Assembly (NCBI GenBank): GCA_977006965.1
Contig: OZ345371.1
Location: forward strand, 2,637,347 to 2,701,346
Direction: 5' to 3'
Source: Phymatolithon calcareum
Taxonomy: Eukaryota; Rhodophyta; Florideophyceae; Hapalidiales
DNA length: 64,000 bases
Shown: in pieces, positions 10,735-22,585 of the stretch
Position numbering within the stretch: the first letter of the stretch is position 1
Layout: each line of letters begins with the position of its first letter
Made by a program: the position numbers and the translations under genes
Notes under the pieces: generated by a model
The model's database searches: none
Told to the model about the DNA's origin: nothing
The model's input: the letters and a program-made list of their open reading frames with translations, nothing else

Positions 10735-12115
10735 GGAATGCAGTAAGCGCTTTTGTTTCTCGCGACTGAACGCCACGAACTTTGATCGCGATCCACATGG
10801 AACGCCGAAACAGAGGCACGCGACTCTAGTTCCTTGTCTAGGTGATCGACTGGACCACACGTGCAACGTGTCCCATGCGCATGTAGAACTTTTGTTATTC
10901 GCTTTGCTAGTAGTTTCCCTTCCTCTTGGTAAAGGAAGAGGGAGGTTTCTTGATTTCGGCTCGAGTGCTTGGATCCTACACGCATCAAGTCTGTGAATTC
11001 CCTCGACCACGCGGAGTCGGAGACTTTCAACCCCTTTCTGATCTCTTCTACTTCCGTGCAAGCCGGTATGGCGGGAACCCAGGGACAGATCCGTCCCTTT
11101 TCTTTTCGTGCGTTCGCCTCAAGATCGACGGCCCTTCCAAGGTCGCCGCCTCAACAGAAGACATCGATACTGCCCGTCTATTCTCGTGCTGAAAGCACTT
11201 CGCCGCGCAAGCCGGTGTGGAGTCGCTTCTCTCAACGCGCCGAACACCTGCATTGTTCCTTTCCGGTACACTATCTGAAGTTAACGGCCCATCCAAGGTC
11301 GCCATCATCCAGCGTTGCCGGCATCGCTCAACGCTTTACACCCTTCCTTCATTTTGCTTTCCTCATTATTCATCTCACGCGTCATCAGGACTCCTCTTTC
11401 TACCACTCCCCTTTTCCTTCTCTTCGTTTCTTGTTTTCTCTTCTTTCTCTTTGCTTTCTTCTCTTCAGTCATTCATTCTTTTTGTCTCTCCAGCACTTTT
11501 TCTCTCCTACGGTCTTCTCTGAGCAGAGTAGAGTCAGGTTCTTGTGAGCCTGACGCTACAGCTAGAGAGCATATGGAGACGCTTGAACGCACCCTAGCAG
11601 GGTGCGACCTCGAAGCAGAAAAAAGACTGGGAGCAGAAAAGGCGCTAGATGAGCGCTTACTATATAGCGAGACAGTCGAAGAACGCATGGAGAACGAAGA
11701 AGGCCTGTATTGATTCGCAGAAGGCAAGGAAAAAATTGTTCGAGCGCAAGCATCAACAACCCTGTAGAGGACTGAGAAAGGATTTCCTTAAATCCTAAGT
11801 TTTCCCGTCCGTTAATCTGATGTGCGCTTCGTGAGCTGCGCAAAGGTAGGTAACATCTGAGGAAGCCTTGCCCTTATCTTCGGAAGTCTGTGGGGCTTTT
11901 CAACCCGGGGCATCCCTTTGAAGGACGGCGACTGAAGATTGGCTATGTAGCGATATAGATGTTAAGCTTCCCCAAGGTCTGCACATTGTGCAGCTTGGGC
12001 AGCTGTTGTGACATCAAGTACCACTCGTATCTGTTAAGTCTACTGGAGCCGTAAGGATGTGGAGTTGTTTACCAGCTCTGATAAATCCCGCAATAAAAGA
12101 AAGAAAGAAAGAAAT
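10735..12115 (+). mobile_element. Chimeric non-autonomous LINE-like element, copy 2
   Basis: Starts with the same 5' module as copies 1 and 3 (CTCGCGACTG, CGATCGCGATCC-like region, TTTCTTGATTTCGGCTCGA, two GC-rich monomers, then a long pyrimidine tract at 11340-11510 ending GTGAGCCTGACGCTAC). A short ORF tail follows, reading EKALDERLLYSETVEERM and ending at a TGA at 11711-11713. It resembles the end of the LINE A ORF (KALDKVLFLTIVFYDDME). The 3' UTR from 11893 matches the reverse complement of 43898-44113, and the tail is (AAAG)n at 12096-12114. The TATA box visible in the other copies is degraded here. Confidence 0.7.
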
Positions 12116-12189
12116 AAACATTAATCATATAAGTCTGGATTTCGGAGATCGACCTTCGTTAGGGAGATTGCCGTCTCCCGATTTTAATG

Positions 12190-14053
12190 GATGGGTGGAT
12201 TTCTGTTTTATTGAAGCTCCCTTAGTCAATTATCATTGCACATGAGAGACTTTTCGTTGGGCTACAATCCTTCGCTTACGTTTCCATTTTGATTTTGGAC
12301 ATTTTCTTTGGACGGTATCAACTGCCATTTCCAGCATCTCTTTTTGAATATCGGAAAGTCGTTGCTTGGGCATTAAGTTTGAGATAACTGTGAGAGCTTC
12401 ATCGAGTTCGGAATCTTCGCTTCTTGCTTGTTCTTGCCAGGGATATGGGAAGCGGTGAAATAGCCAGTGCGCGCAAAGAAGCCTGTGCTTCGCTTTTTTG
12501 AGTGTGAGGAATGGTGGTAGTTCGTTCTTGATGGGCTGAGGAGGGCGCCGGCCCTCCCGTACTGTGGACTTCGAAGGGAGACATGCTTCCCCTTCTTTTT
12601 TTGCGTTCTTCAGCGTTCTTGCGTTTACGCTTGTCGTAGGGTCTAGGGTGCGTGCAAATTCCTCTGTAGAGGTACAGAGAAGAGCTTTGTGAAGCATATC
12701 GTTTGTCGCGTTCAATATTGCCAGTCCTGTTGTGCCCTTGGGAAGCTCAAGTGCCTGTTTTCTTCGAAATTTCTGTTCTGCTATGAACTTGGAGCTCAAA
12801 TGCGCTTGGCGTAGTTGAATGGATTCCAGGCGGCATATTCCTCAAAAGCGGGCCTGCATATTCTTGCACCAGGTTCCGAACATTCTAGAGAACAGGTTAC
12901 TCTCTAGGGCATCCTGTGCGCGAAGGATGTTACACGTCAGATCTGCGAACGGGAGAAGATACTCTGTCATTGGACGGACGAGCGCCTTATATAGTCTTAA
13001 GCATGTCGAGGGTGTCAACCCTTTCCCGTGGAGTCCGATGTTTCCTTGAACCATCAGTCGATTCTGTGCAGCATCTATTCTGGAAAGCGTAGAGGTTTCT
13101 GTTACGCCGTTCGAAGATATGGAGATGCCCAGGCATGTAGTTTCGGACACAGTCTCGATTTCTTTTCTTGCAAGAACGAATTTGAAGCTTTCGTTTGCAC
13201 CATTGGGCGTTCAACGAGCGAGATCAAAGAAAAGGAGTCTTCTGGCCGTCCCAATCGAGGAAAGAGATGTGGGTGAACTACAATGGGTTAGTCGAGACAT
13301 ATCGGCAATGCTACAGTACGATCTATTCGAGACGGCACTGGCTTTCCTCAAACAGGGAGTTTCAGCAAAATCGTTGAGGACATTGCTCTTCAAAGACGAA
13401 GGAGACGTCTCGGAGTCCAACAGAAAGAGAAAAATTCCATACGATCTGCCTGGGTCCACCCCGGCGATTATCAGACTCCCGAAAACACGGCACCGCCAAT
13501 TAGCGGTAAAGTGGGCATTCGGTCGGTTTCCCCCAATGAGCACATCACTTCTGACAGACAAGTTCGGTGATACTGTACCAATCCTCATGAGCAACCTGGA
13601 AGAATACCTCGGAAGATATCAACTGACCAAAGAGGAGATTGATATTACTGCAAAAGCTCTAGACAAGCTACTCTTCTTCACTATCGTCTTTTACGACGAC
13701 ATGGAATAGATAAGGCGCCAATTGATGAAATCTGATCAGTGGACCCCAAGCTTTTCCCTCCGCCCTTTTACGGGAGAGGGTGTTTGAAGCTAGGGCTACG
13801 ACGTTAACCCGGGTTAAAAGTATTTGAATATATGATCGAAGCTACAACGTAGCTGCTGAAACGCATCTCCCTTGCAGTCTCATGAGTGTTACTGAGGGCG
13901 TTTAATAAATTCCAAATTCAAAAAAAACCATTGGGCGTTATGACGCAACTCTTCCCGACATTTGTATTCCAGACCATCTCGGTAGAGGCGGCCCAGTCCG
14001 AGGCGATGTCCAGGAGCAATTGAAGCCCTATTTGGGAAAAAGCGCGAAGTATG
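12190..14053 (-). mobile_element. LINE family B copy, interrupted by a nested LINE A
   Basis: Flanked by perfect 13 bp direct repeats CCCGATTTTAATG at 12177-12189 and 14054-14066. The minus strand reads LLLDIASDWAASTEMVWNTN (RT end), then SETTCLGISISSNGVTE, LYKALVRPMTEYLLPFADL, and a C-terminal ORF 12799-12233 (KKAKHRLLCAHWLFHRFP ... KRKRRIVAQRKVSHVQ), with a CATCC-rich 3' tail at the left end. A + strand LINE A at 13212-13926 splits it, and removing the insert restores one reading frame across the junction. Further copies of its 3' end are at 35784-35970 and 36141-36393. Confidence 0.88.
13212..13926 (+). mobile_element. LINE family A copy nested inside LINE B
   Basis: Bounded by perfect 13 bp target-site duplications ACCATTGGGCGTT at 13199-13211 and 13927-13939. 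It holds the C-terminal ~165 codons of LINE A (LLAVPIEERDVGELQWVSRD ... FFTIVFYDDME, stop at 13707-13709), the 3' UTR with GGGCGTTTAATAAATTC and a short poly(A). The protein is almost identical to the end of the copy at 14921-17081, so it is young. Its orientation is opposite to the host LINE B. Confidence 0.92.
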
Positions 14054-14126
14054 CCCGATTTTAATGCCAACTTATGCAGTCGTATGATTTGTTTTTTTGC
14101 CGCTTTTTCTTGTTTTCAATTTCATT

Positions 14127-14765
14127 TTTTTTTTGAATTTTGAATTTATTAAACGCCCTCAGAAGCACTCATAAGACTGTAAGGGAGATGCGTTTCAGAT
14201 GCTACTACCTTGGTAGCTCCGTTAAAGCCCGCAAAAGCTCGTTGCTATCGTCGTAGCCCTAGCTGGAAAAACCCTCCTCCAGAGAAGGTGGAGGGAAAAG
14301 CTTAGAGTCCACTTGTCCTGTTCGTAGGAATCTCAGCGTCGCCGTTCTATTTTGTCTTGGTCTATTCCATGTCGTCATAAAAGACGATTGTGAGGAATAG
14401 TACTTTGTCAAGTGCCTTTTCAGTCTCACTAGTCTCCTCTTCTGTTAGCCGATATCTTTGAAGGTACACTTCGAGCTTGTTCATGAGAGTTGGTACGATT
14501 TCACCGAATTTGTCTTCCAGAAGTGTGGTACTCAATGGGGGAAAACGTCCGAATGCCCATTTAATCGCCAATTGGCAATGACGCGCTTTCGGTAGTCTGA
14601 TGATGGCGGGAGTAGACCCGGGAATATCATAAGGAATATTCCTCTTTCTGCTCGCCTCCAAGCCTTCTCCTTCGTCTTTAAAGAGCAGGTCCCTCAACGA
14701 TTTTGCTGAAACTCGCTGCTTGAGATAGGTTAGTGCCGTCTCGAATAGGTCGTGATGTAACATTG
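14127..14765 (-). mobile_element. LINE family A (subfamily 2) copy with 13 bp TSD
   Basis: Flanked by TTTCAATTTCATT at 14114-14126 and 14766-14778. The minus strand encodes the C-terminal 133 codons (14763-14362: LHHDLFETALTYLKQRVSAK ... TIVFYDDME) and the family A 3' UTR, ending in a short A tail (T run up to 14134). It is closer to the copy at 4004-4473 (YLQRYRLTEEETSETEKALD) than to 14921-17081 (YLGRYQLTKEEIDITAKALD), so two subfamilies coexist. Confidence 0.9.
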
Positions 14766-14920
14766 TTTCAATTTCATTGCATTCCTAGCAATTGACTAGC
14801 GGTAATTAGCCTAACCCAGATTCCGACAGACGCTGCTAATGCAGAGGTGTTTTTCGGCAGCTGGGTCTGCGAAGGCTAAAATAAAAGTTTGAGTGCACTT
14901 CTCTTTCGCAGATGAGAACG

Positions 14921-17081
14921 CTTTTTTTTGCATTTGGAATTTAATAAACGCCCTCAGTAACACTCATGAGACTGCAAGGGAGATGCGTTTCCGCAGCTAC
15001 GTTGTAGCTTCGATCATATATTCAAATACTTTTAACCCGGGTTAACGTCGTAGCCCTAGCTTCAAAAACCCTCTCCCGTAAAAGGGCGGAGGGAAAAGCT
15101 TGGGGTCCACTGATCAGATTTCATCAATTGGCGCCTTATCTATTCCATGTCGTCGTAAAAGACGATAGTGAAGAAGAGTAGCTTGTCTAGAGCTTTTGCA
15201 GTAATATCAATCTCCTCTTTGGTCAGTTGATATCTTCCGAGGTATTCTTCCAGGTTGCTCATGAGGATTGGTACAGTATCACCGAACTTGTCTGTCAGAA
15301 GTGATGTGCTCATTAGGGGAAACCGACCGAATGCCCACTTTACCGCTAATTGGCGGTGCCGTGTTTTCGGGAGTCTGATAATCGCCGGGGTGGACCCAGG
15401 CAGATCGTATGGAATTTTTTTCTTTCTGTTGGACTCCGAGACGTCTCCTTCGTCTTTGAAGAGCAATGTCCTCAACGATTTTGCTGAAACTCCCTGTTTG
15501 AGGAAAGCCAGTGCCGTCTCGAATAGATCGTACTGTAGAATTGCCGATATGTCTCGACTAACCCATTGTAGTTCACCCACATCTCTTTCCTCGATTGGGA
15601 CGGCCAGAAAACTCCTTTTCTTTGATCTCGCTCGTTCCAGCATTTTGAGTGCTAGAACGAGTCTCCTGTTTTCGGCGTTGTGAATTCGGCAAAGAAGGCG
15701 AAGTCTGACATAGCGGTTTTTCGATATTGGACCGAATACCTGTGGGAAAAATGTTTTCTCTACTTCTGCGATAGCTGTCTGGACTCTCGGCGTCCATGGC
15801 GTCAGGTGCATTGCATACTGCCATCTTGGTTGTATCAACGCCTTGTATATCTTCACTGTTTTCAAGGGGGTGAGTGCTCGCAACGAGACACCCAGGGACC
15901 TCAGTTGATATACCGCGATCTTGGCGTGTCGGATGCGCTCCAGCATTTTTCTGTCGGTAACTCCTTCATTACTGAGTGAGATGCCAAGGTATGATACTTA
16001 TTTGACCTTTGCCAACGTTTTCCCTTCAAGCTTGAAAATGGGTGATCTTGTGTCTTCCGAGAGAAGTACTTCGCTCTTCCCAGCTTTCGTGTTCCAAACC
16101 ATCTGCCTGTCCCTTGCCCACTTCGATGCAATGTTTAACAGTCTCTGTAGTCCCGCTGGTTTCTTTGCCGATAGAAGAACGTCGTCCGCAAAGAGGACTG
16201 CAGCTACATCTGCAACTTCTCGTGGCACTCTGCTTATTCTTTCCGCAAATTCGTCCATGAAAAGGTTGTACAGACTTGGACTCAGAGGAGACCCCTGAGG
16301 TACTCCTCTGTCAATTAGGAACCACTTCTGCTGCGGGTCACCAATCGTAGATACCCAGGAAGGCATCAAGAATGGTTCGATCATCAAGCATAGCTCTTGC
16401 GGTAGAAGCCCTCTCATTCGCTCTTGCAGGTGTTGTCTAGGCACAGTGTCGTACGCTGCCTTCAGGTCCAATACTGCGATGCATCGCTGTCCTCGCTTTT
16501 GTAGTTCCAGCGCCCTCAAGATTGCGAGCTCCGTACTCTTCCCTTTTTGAAATCCCAGCTGGATGTTGTGGTTCTTGTATCTTTGACGGAGCATAGTATC
16601 AATTGCGGATTCAACAACCTTTCGGACCTGACTCAGTAGGGATATGGGTCGGAAATTTTTTGGATCGTCATGGTCTCCTTTCTTGTGCAGCGGGACCAAG
16701 ATAGCTTTCATCCACGATTGTGGAAGTGTTCCGCATCTGCCGCTGGGTGTCCATAGCTCATAGACTAGGTCTGTGCATTCCTCCAGGTCCGCTTTCAACA
16801 TTTCGCTCTTCACTCCGTCCAGGCCTGGGGCCTTTCTCGTTGGAGCTTTCAGGATTGCTAGTTTGATAAGATTCCGCATTTGAGGAGGACAGTCAAAGTG
16901 CGAAGGGTTTGGTCGCCATCCCCTGACATCTCGGCATGTCTGGGACAAGTGGGCCGCGAACAGCGTTTTATGCAATGGACGGCCGGTCATCTTGTTCCTA
17001 GACGTTCTTCGTGTTCTCATCTTCTGCATTCGGGAGATTTGTTCAATTGCTTTGGACACATCCTTTTCCTCAAGATCGTCT
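14921..17081 (-). mobile_element. LINE family A, longest copy (2161 bp), 13 bp TSD
   Basis: Between GCAGATGAGAACG repeats at 14908-14920 and 17082-17094. The minus strand encodes a reverse transcriptase: KAPGLDGVKSEMLK, WMKAILVPLHKKGDHDDPKN, FRPISLLSQVRKVVESAID, LGFQKGKSTELAI, VLDLKAAYDTVPR, GVPQGSPLSPSLYNLFMDEF and AVLFADDVLLSAK (motifs 0 to C in order). This is followed by the thumb region, IYKALIQPRWQYAMHLTPW, and the C-terminal domain ending TIVFYDDME at 15140-15142. The upstream endonuclease is missing because the copy is 5'-truncated. A single in-frame TAA at 16000-15998 interrupts it between LEGKTLAKVK and VSYLGISLSNEGV; otherwise the frame is intact. The 3' UTR and A-rich tail end at ~14921. 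Confidence 0.93.
15140..17059 (-). pseudogene. LINE A reverse transcriptase ORF (one nonsense codon)
   Basis: Open frame of the element at 14921-17081, about 640 codons with one internal TAA (16000-15998). The first part (17059-16001; the frame is also open a little further upstream, with no ATG) carries all RT palm motifs including FADD and an intact VLDLKAAYDTV motif A. The second part (15995-15140) carries the connection segment and the C-terminal RHRQLAVKWAFGRFPLMS domain shared by every LINE A, B, D and E copy here. The family normally also has an N-terminal AP endonuclease, absent here. Because it lacks a start, an EN domain and an unbroken frame, it is not expected to be active. Confidence 0.85.
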
Positions 17082-17099
17082 GCAGATGAGAACGTGCCA

Positions 17100-18370
17100 T
17101 AACAGAATATCAGACATCGATCGTCTCACTTTCACGCGAGACACTGACCGTTTGACCTTCTTGAAAACGAATCAAGCGGGTTTTCAGGGTTACTTGAGAC
17201 GAGAGGACATGCTAACAATACGTTGCTACATTCGCGGAGCACCCTAACGGCTTCTAGGTAGCTTCTTATGCCGCTCTACTTTTCTTGATTGCTAACCGTC
17301 TTCTGTTATAAGACGACGCACAGTGAACAGATAGATTCGGTTCAAATATTCACGCGGCTACAGCGTTAGCAATATCACTGCTTTAGCGGTTAGTATACCC
17401 TTCACTATTGGGTTGCAGAATCTAGGCATATATAAACTCAGCGAAGCGACAACCCAACGAAGGGCAGTCGGAACCAAGTTAAGCATATCAACAACCTTCT
17501 TCACCCACCTGAGTGTCCCGCTTGCCCGAGGGCATCACGCCGCAGCGAACCGAACTCAAGCCGTCCGTCAAACGTACTGCGCTCACTGGCGCATTTGACG
17601 GGCGAAGGAGCAGATTACTGCTCTACCGTTTTCCTGGGCTGGCCTCATCGGAGAAGCGACCCTACCGTATCATCTCTTAGTCGTGGAGATTTAGCGACAC
17701 TCTCCAGAGCGGAGGGAGCGTAAACTTTTTTCTGGTGCCCAATCTAGTGTCAACGAGACGCGCACGTCCGCGAGCCCAGGTGAGAGTACGAATACAACTC
17801 CAGCCATTGTTCCATTTTTACGTCCAAGAAGGCTGCATGAGCCTTGTAAATCCATCCTGTTTGGATCATTGCCATTTCGTTGTAAGACGTAATATCTAGC
17901 GTTAAGTAGATTGATTGATAACGTATTTCCTTCAATGGAATGATAAAACTAAGACCTTGTTCTCAATACCATGGTGTGTAGTCCTAGTATTTACGTGGAA
18001 AAATTATATGTTTTCATTTTACAAGCCTCAACTCCAGAATACGCCAACAGCAGAGCAGCTTGTGTCTCAGTAACTACCCTGTGTAACAATCATGTTCCCT
18101 AATAACAATTACTTCACTCACCTCCATCTTCTCCGACTCTAGTATCCATCACCTGCAATATTTTTCTTCTCCGTAGTAAAAATTGCCAAGTAGGCAGCAA
18201 TCCTCGGCAGCTCAAAATCTTCTTGGCCTGTTGCCGAAACTTCGGAAGGGATCACTTAAACAAAAGCCCGTTCTAGGGGATAACTTGAAGACACCATTAA
18301 AGGGGTCCTTGCGACGCGACGGTGATGCCGGTCGGATCTCATGGCACTTGGCGTATTTTTTTGCAACTGT
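17100..18370. other. No supported gene
   Basis: Contains a TATATAAA-like box at 17429-17436 flanked by the inverted pair TGGGTTG/CAACCCA (~17409 and ~17450). No protein family is recognisable downstream. Confidence 0.35.
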
Positions 18371-18373
18371 TTA

Positions 18374-18600
18374 GTTTTTTATTTAAAAAGCCCTCATTAA
18401 CACTCCTAAGACTGTACGGGAGCAGCTTTTCGTAACTTGTTCATTCTAGTATATCGCCTGGTCCCTAATGCAGGGACTCGTCGTTTTCCATATTTTCCAT
18501 TATGGTGACGCTGTAGAGTAGAATGGAGTCTAATGCCTTTTCCGTTCTTATCATTTCTCCGGAGTCAAGTTCATACTAGGCACTTGGCGTATGAAATTTT
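18374..18600 (-). pseudogene. LINE 3' end, diverged family A relative
   Basis: The minus strand reads EKALDSILLYSVTIMENMEN near 18480-18570, the equivalent of KALDKLLFFTIVFYDDME, followed by a 3' UTR with AGTCTTAGGAGTGTTAATGAG and TTTTTAAATAAAAAAC, a decayed version of the family A 3' end. The 5' side is lost. No target-site repeat was found. Confidence 0.55.
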
Positions 18601-19924
18601 CACTAAAATCTTCCGGAATGCGGCAGCAAACGTTCCCACGGACTGTACCGGCCCAGAGCTCTATATACTTCAGAGGGCCATTATTGGCCTATTCAATCGC
18701 GGGGTACAGCTTGAAGAACCGGGGGTGGCTCCTAGCAGCGGGACGCTGAGGCGCGCATGAGACTTCTGGTCTGCCTTTGGCTTATGTGTAGTAGGAGAGG
18801 GTTAATAAAGGAATTTTCAGAGAGTCCTTCTTGGGAATACAGACTTTGCGTCCGTCCTTCCACTCTGCAAAAGTCTTTAGTTTTCAGTCCAAAAAATTTC
18901 GACTGGTAATGAGGACGCGGCATAGGTCATAGTGGCTGCGGTGAGCATCTATGGGATGTTTTTTCTAATAGCGATTTCTAGGGTTCGGAAGTGGAATTGC
19001 TTTTTCAACCAAATTTTCGTGATGGACGTGTAAAAAAAGTAGAATCTTTGTTCAAGCTTTTGTTCAAAGTGTATGAAGGCATCAGGAGCCAAAGTTTGCA
19101 AATCAACGCTACACGCGGCATTAACCAGTCAAAGCTATGCCGCGTCCTTGTAATCTGGCCAGAAATTGTTTTGTGGTAATGAGGACATTTTTGACAGGGT
19201 CTATACCGCGATTCTGATGAATTCTCAAGATGGTCCCTCTCCTACTTCATATAAACAAGATTATTATGAATCCAGATTAAATTCCACGTTCAATGTCAAT
19301 GCAGTGATCAGTGCAGCGGTTACTCTACAATTCACCTACCAACTTCCGACGTCAAGACAACTTGAGAGGATACGCCAATTCTTTCCGTGGTTTGGAAGCA
19401 ATTATTTAGATGGCACGCCGGAGGAGTGCAGAAAAGGGTGGAGCAGGGCTGCATTGGGTGGAATCGTCTAACGACTAGAGGCAGACAGAGAAGTAGCGTT
19501 CTTACAGGATTAATGCCGTGCCGTAATCTTACTAGAGGTAATTTTAGAAGCACTGCTTTTTAGTCCCAGAGGGAAATAAGCGAATAATCCATCAGTTGCG
19601 TTTCGCGGACGGCTTCCAGCAAGTGGCATGAACGCCACTTTTAAAATCTGGGAGATAAGTTTGCTCTCAGTCCACCATCTTATTCTGTAATGCTGAGGAA
19701 GATTTTAATCGCCCTAGCGACTTTCCTTTCTTTTTCGCTTGTCGATACTGGCTTGAGCATCACTTGCTTCATAGTTGACGTTCACCATTTTCCTAGTTGC
19801 CCAGGTTCGTCGTTTTTCTGTCGCAGTATTAGTAGAGTTAGTGACTTCGGATGCGGTTGTTTTGAAGGTGCTGTGGTGCCCCTACAGTAGGACTCATTTG
19901 GTAACATAATTCAGTCAGACTCCG
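18601..19924. other. No supported gene
   Basis: A 101-codon + frame at 19166-19471 (contains FTYQLPTSRQLERIRQFFPW) and a 66-codon frame at 19690-19890 are open but unrecognised. Confidence 0.35.
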
Positions 19925-21640
19925 ATGATTTTATTTTGAGAGCTCCCAAAGCCACACTTTGGAGTAACGGGGCAGATCTTGCGATATTCTCCAAGCAAAA
20001 GTCCTGTAGCTACTCAAAACGTTCTTGATTCGTAATTCTCTCGCAACGAGAGCTCCTGTGAATCTCTTGCACTCCAATTAAATTTCTGTACTCATCTTCG
20101 ACGACGCTGCAGTACGCTGTAATGCGACTGGTTCGATCACCGCGGTGATCCCACAGTAGACATCCAATACTTATTTTCTCCAAAGGTGTGCCGGTTGAAT
20201 ATCAACCTTAGGCACCTTAAACGTGTCGTTCTTTCTCTTGTTTAAAAGATTCCTGGTAGCTTGGCCTCAATAGGAATCTTCACTGATCTGGCTTCTTCTT
20301 CCTTTTCCCATACCTTAATTATTTCTTCTCTACTCCTCTTCTTTGTGACAGATCCATCCTGGGCTTTCTGAAGGGCTTGGCGCAAGTCTTCAAATATCTT
20401 GAGATATTCAATATCCTTCGTTGCTTCCCTTATGTTCTTATGTCTTCCAAAGTATTCTTCTGTTTATTCAAGGAGCTTTTTGTGTTTTTCCAAGCTTAAT
20501 GCAAACCTTTCTGCTTGATGGCGTCTCCTCATCTTTGGCGGTCCCAGTCGCCACAGAACTCGCATTCAGTCCCGGTGGTGTTAGTCATATTTCCGAAAAC
20601 ATTCTTGTAGAACAAGCCCTCTGCCGACTCGATTGCCAAGAGCGATAGACTTGTCATTGGAGTCACGTGTAGCTCATACTCCCATTTCGGGACTATTAGC
20701 GACTTAAAGATCCTGACGAATATCTCCGTTTGGAATCCTCGAACATTCACTCCAAGCACCCGAAGCTTATGTATGCATCCTGCAGCATTTCGAACTCTTG
20801 CTATGGCCGTGTCGTCCGTAACTCCCTTGTTATTCATGCTTATCCCAAGATACGAGAGCCTCCAGGCTTGGTGCAGATCTCGTCCCACCAAGGAAAAAGT
20901 GTGCTTCTGCAGCCCTTTGTACTTCAGGACTTCGCTTTTTCCTGGTTTTGTAGTCCATTTCATGCCATTTTCGCTTACCCAAATGGTCGCTATATCAAGA
21001 AGTTCTGCATTCTTTGTCCTATCCTCGCTTGAAGCTCAACAAGCGTCTGCAGATGCGTTGGTAACTTTTAAATAAAAAACTTACACTTCTTCTTCTTCTT
21101 CTTCTTGAAGCTCAACATCATCTGTGAATAATTGCGCTGGGCTGTCTGAGACGTTTCCGTCTGTCTTGGATACGGCTTCAGGGATTGTGTCCGTGAATAT
21201 ATTGTATAGGCATGGACTAAGACGTGAACCTTGGGGCACTACGCGGTCGATGATTCACCACGTTTCTGTCTCGTCGCCAGCTGATGTGACCCATGAGGGT
21301 TTTAACAGATATACAAACATCTTTGTTTTTTCTTCAGGGAGTTTCTCCGTCAGCCTCTTCATGATGATATCCCTTCGCTCACTATCGTATGCCGCGGATA
21401 AGTCGAGAACTTCCATGAACGGATGTCCCTTTTTCATTGTGTTTTTTGCCCCGAGTATAGCGAGATATGTGCTTCTGTCTTTCCGAAAACCCAGCTGAAC
21501 CTTTTTGAAGCCGTGGTTCTCGCGTATTTATGCATCTAGAGCTGAGTCAATGATTTTCCTGGCTTAACTTAAGAGAGATATGGGCCTGTAGTTTGCTGCG
21601 ACATGAGCTGAGACTTTCTTGTATAACGTCACCTCCGGCG
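19925..21640 (-). mobile_element. LINE family D, degraded copy
   Basis: The minus strand from ~21640 reads AHVAANYRPISLLS, LGFRKDRSTYLAILGAKN, VLDLSAAYDSERRDIIMKRL, SRLSPCLYNIFTDTIPEA and LFTDD (RT motifs 2 to C), then WTTKPGKSEVLKYKG and LSYLGISMNNKGVTDD (20963-20529), then a 3' region ending near the ATTTTGAGAGCTCCC block. The frame is broken by stops (21257 and others), and a 64 bp insertion at 21041-21104 sits between the LFTDD box and the rest. The last ~550 bp matches 43185-43690, another copy of the 3' end. Confidence 0.8.
21041..21104 (+). mobile_element. 64 bp retro-insertion with (CTT)n tail and TSD
   Basis: Flanked by perfect 12 bp direct repeats TTGAAGCTCAAC (21029-21040 and 21105-21116). 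The insert contains AGCGTCTGCAGATGCGTTGG, then TAACTTTTAAATAA and a CTT-repeat tail. It splits LINE D. Its sibling is at 27706-27772, with diverged relatives near 22545 and 29835. Confidence 0.85.
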
Positions 21641-22585
21641 CGGGTGCCTGTCACAGTACAGTTCTTCTCTGCGAGAACTATGTTCTGAACGCAGTGTTGA
21701 AGACGACTGAAACGGCCGGGACCAAGCACACCAGTTACACTCCGATTTGAATGAACTTCACCGGACTGCACATTCAAGAACGTATGGATGTCATGGTGCG
21801 CAATCTCGGCAGCTACAGTGTCATTGGCAAGCTGTGTAATCACTGGGAGCGAAAAGATAAGTTTGGGTTTATATTGAAAGAGGTGATCTCTCTCTGATGC
21901 GATGCCTCCGTCTAAAATGCGATCAGGATCACCGCTTATATAGGGCGGGGGCGAGCAATTGCACACCCTATCAAAAAAGGGGGACACTAACCAACGCTAG
22001 ACTAATGTAATCACTGAGAGTGAAAATGTCGTTCATTACACCACGGCAGCGTTGTGTGTCTACAATTGGAAGACGTACATCGCAGTCGAGCAAGTTCAGG
22101 CGCACATGCTCATGGCACAATTCTCAACAATACAGCAAGTGAACTAGTTGGAAAGCACAGACATTCAGAAGGAATTCCAGTAGAATCCATTCTATCAATT
22201 GGGTCTTCATCCATAGTGACTGAAGTTGTAGGAGTTTTAGCACCTGCAATTAGTGCTGTTAGCATGCTTGGAGTTCAAAAGACGATAAGAGTTTAGGGTC
22301 TTCCATTTGAAATGATAGGCGCGTTCACTTTCCCAGCGGCATTCATTCATTTCAAAGTCGTTTATGCAAGGGACCTCTTGGTATTCTCAGAAGGGCAGGG
22401 AGAATGTCAATTTATTTTTTCTTGGAGTGCTCTTACATTTGGCCTACAAGACATGAAGATAATTAGCAAAGGAAGAAGAAGTTGGAGCATTTTGTTTCCA
22501 AATGAGGAAAATGAAAAAGCGTCTCTTTGAACGCGAAACGTTTCCCCAAGCATCAGCAGCTGAAATGGAAGCTTATAATAAAGAT
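21641..22585. other. No supported gene; old repeat trace
   Basis: A 146-codon minus frame (21987-21547) overlaps the LINE and is not conserved with it. At ~22540-22580 the sequence CCCCAAGCATCAGCAGCTGAA is a diverged relative of the 64-67 bp insertions. Confidence 0.35.

Noticed and set aside
3997-14160. A separate ORF starting MFVSARASGVAEF upstream of the LINE A tail at 4.5 kb
   Set aside because: The first residues come from DNA outside the right target-site duplication; only the part left of 4474 is LINE.
17405-17460. LTR promoter (TATATAAA with TGGGTTG/CAACCCA)
   Set aside because: No TG...CA boundaries, target duplication or second copy could be found.
20120-20150. tRNA-like B box (GGTTCGATCACCGCG)
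   Set aside because: No A box or cloverleaf around it; it lies in the 3' region of LINE D and is repeated at 43.4 kb.
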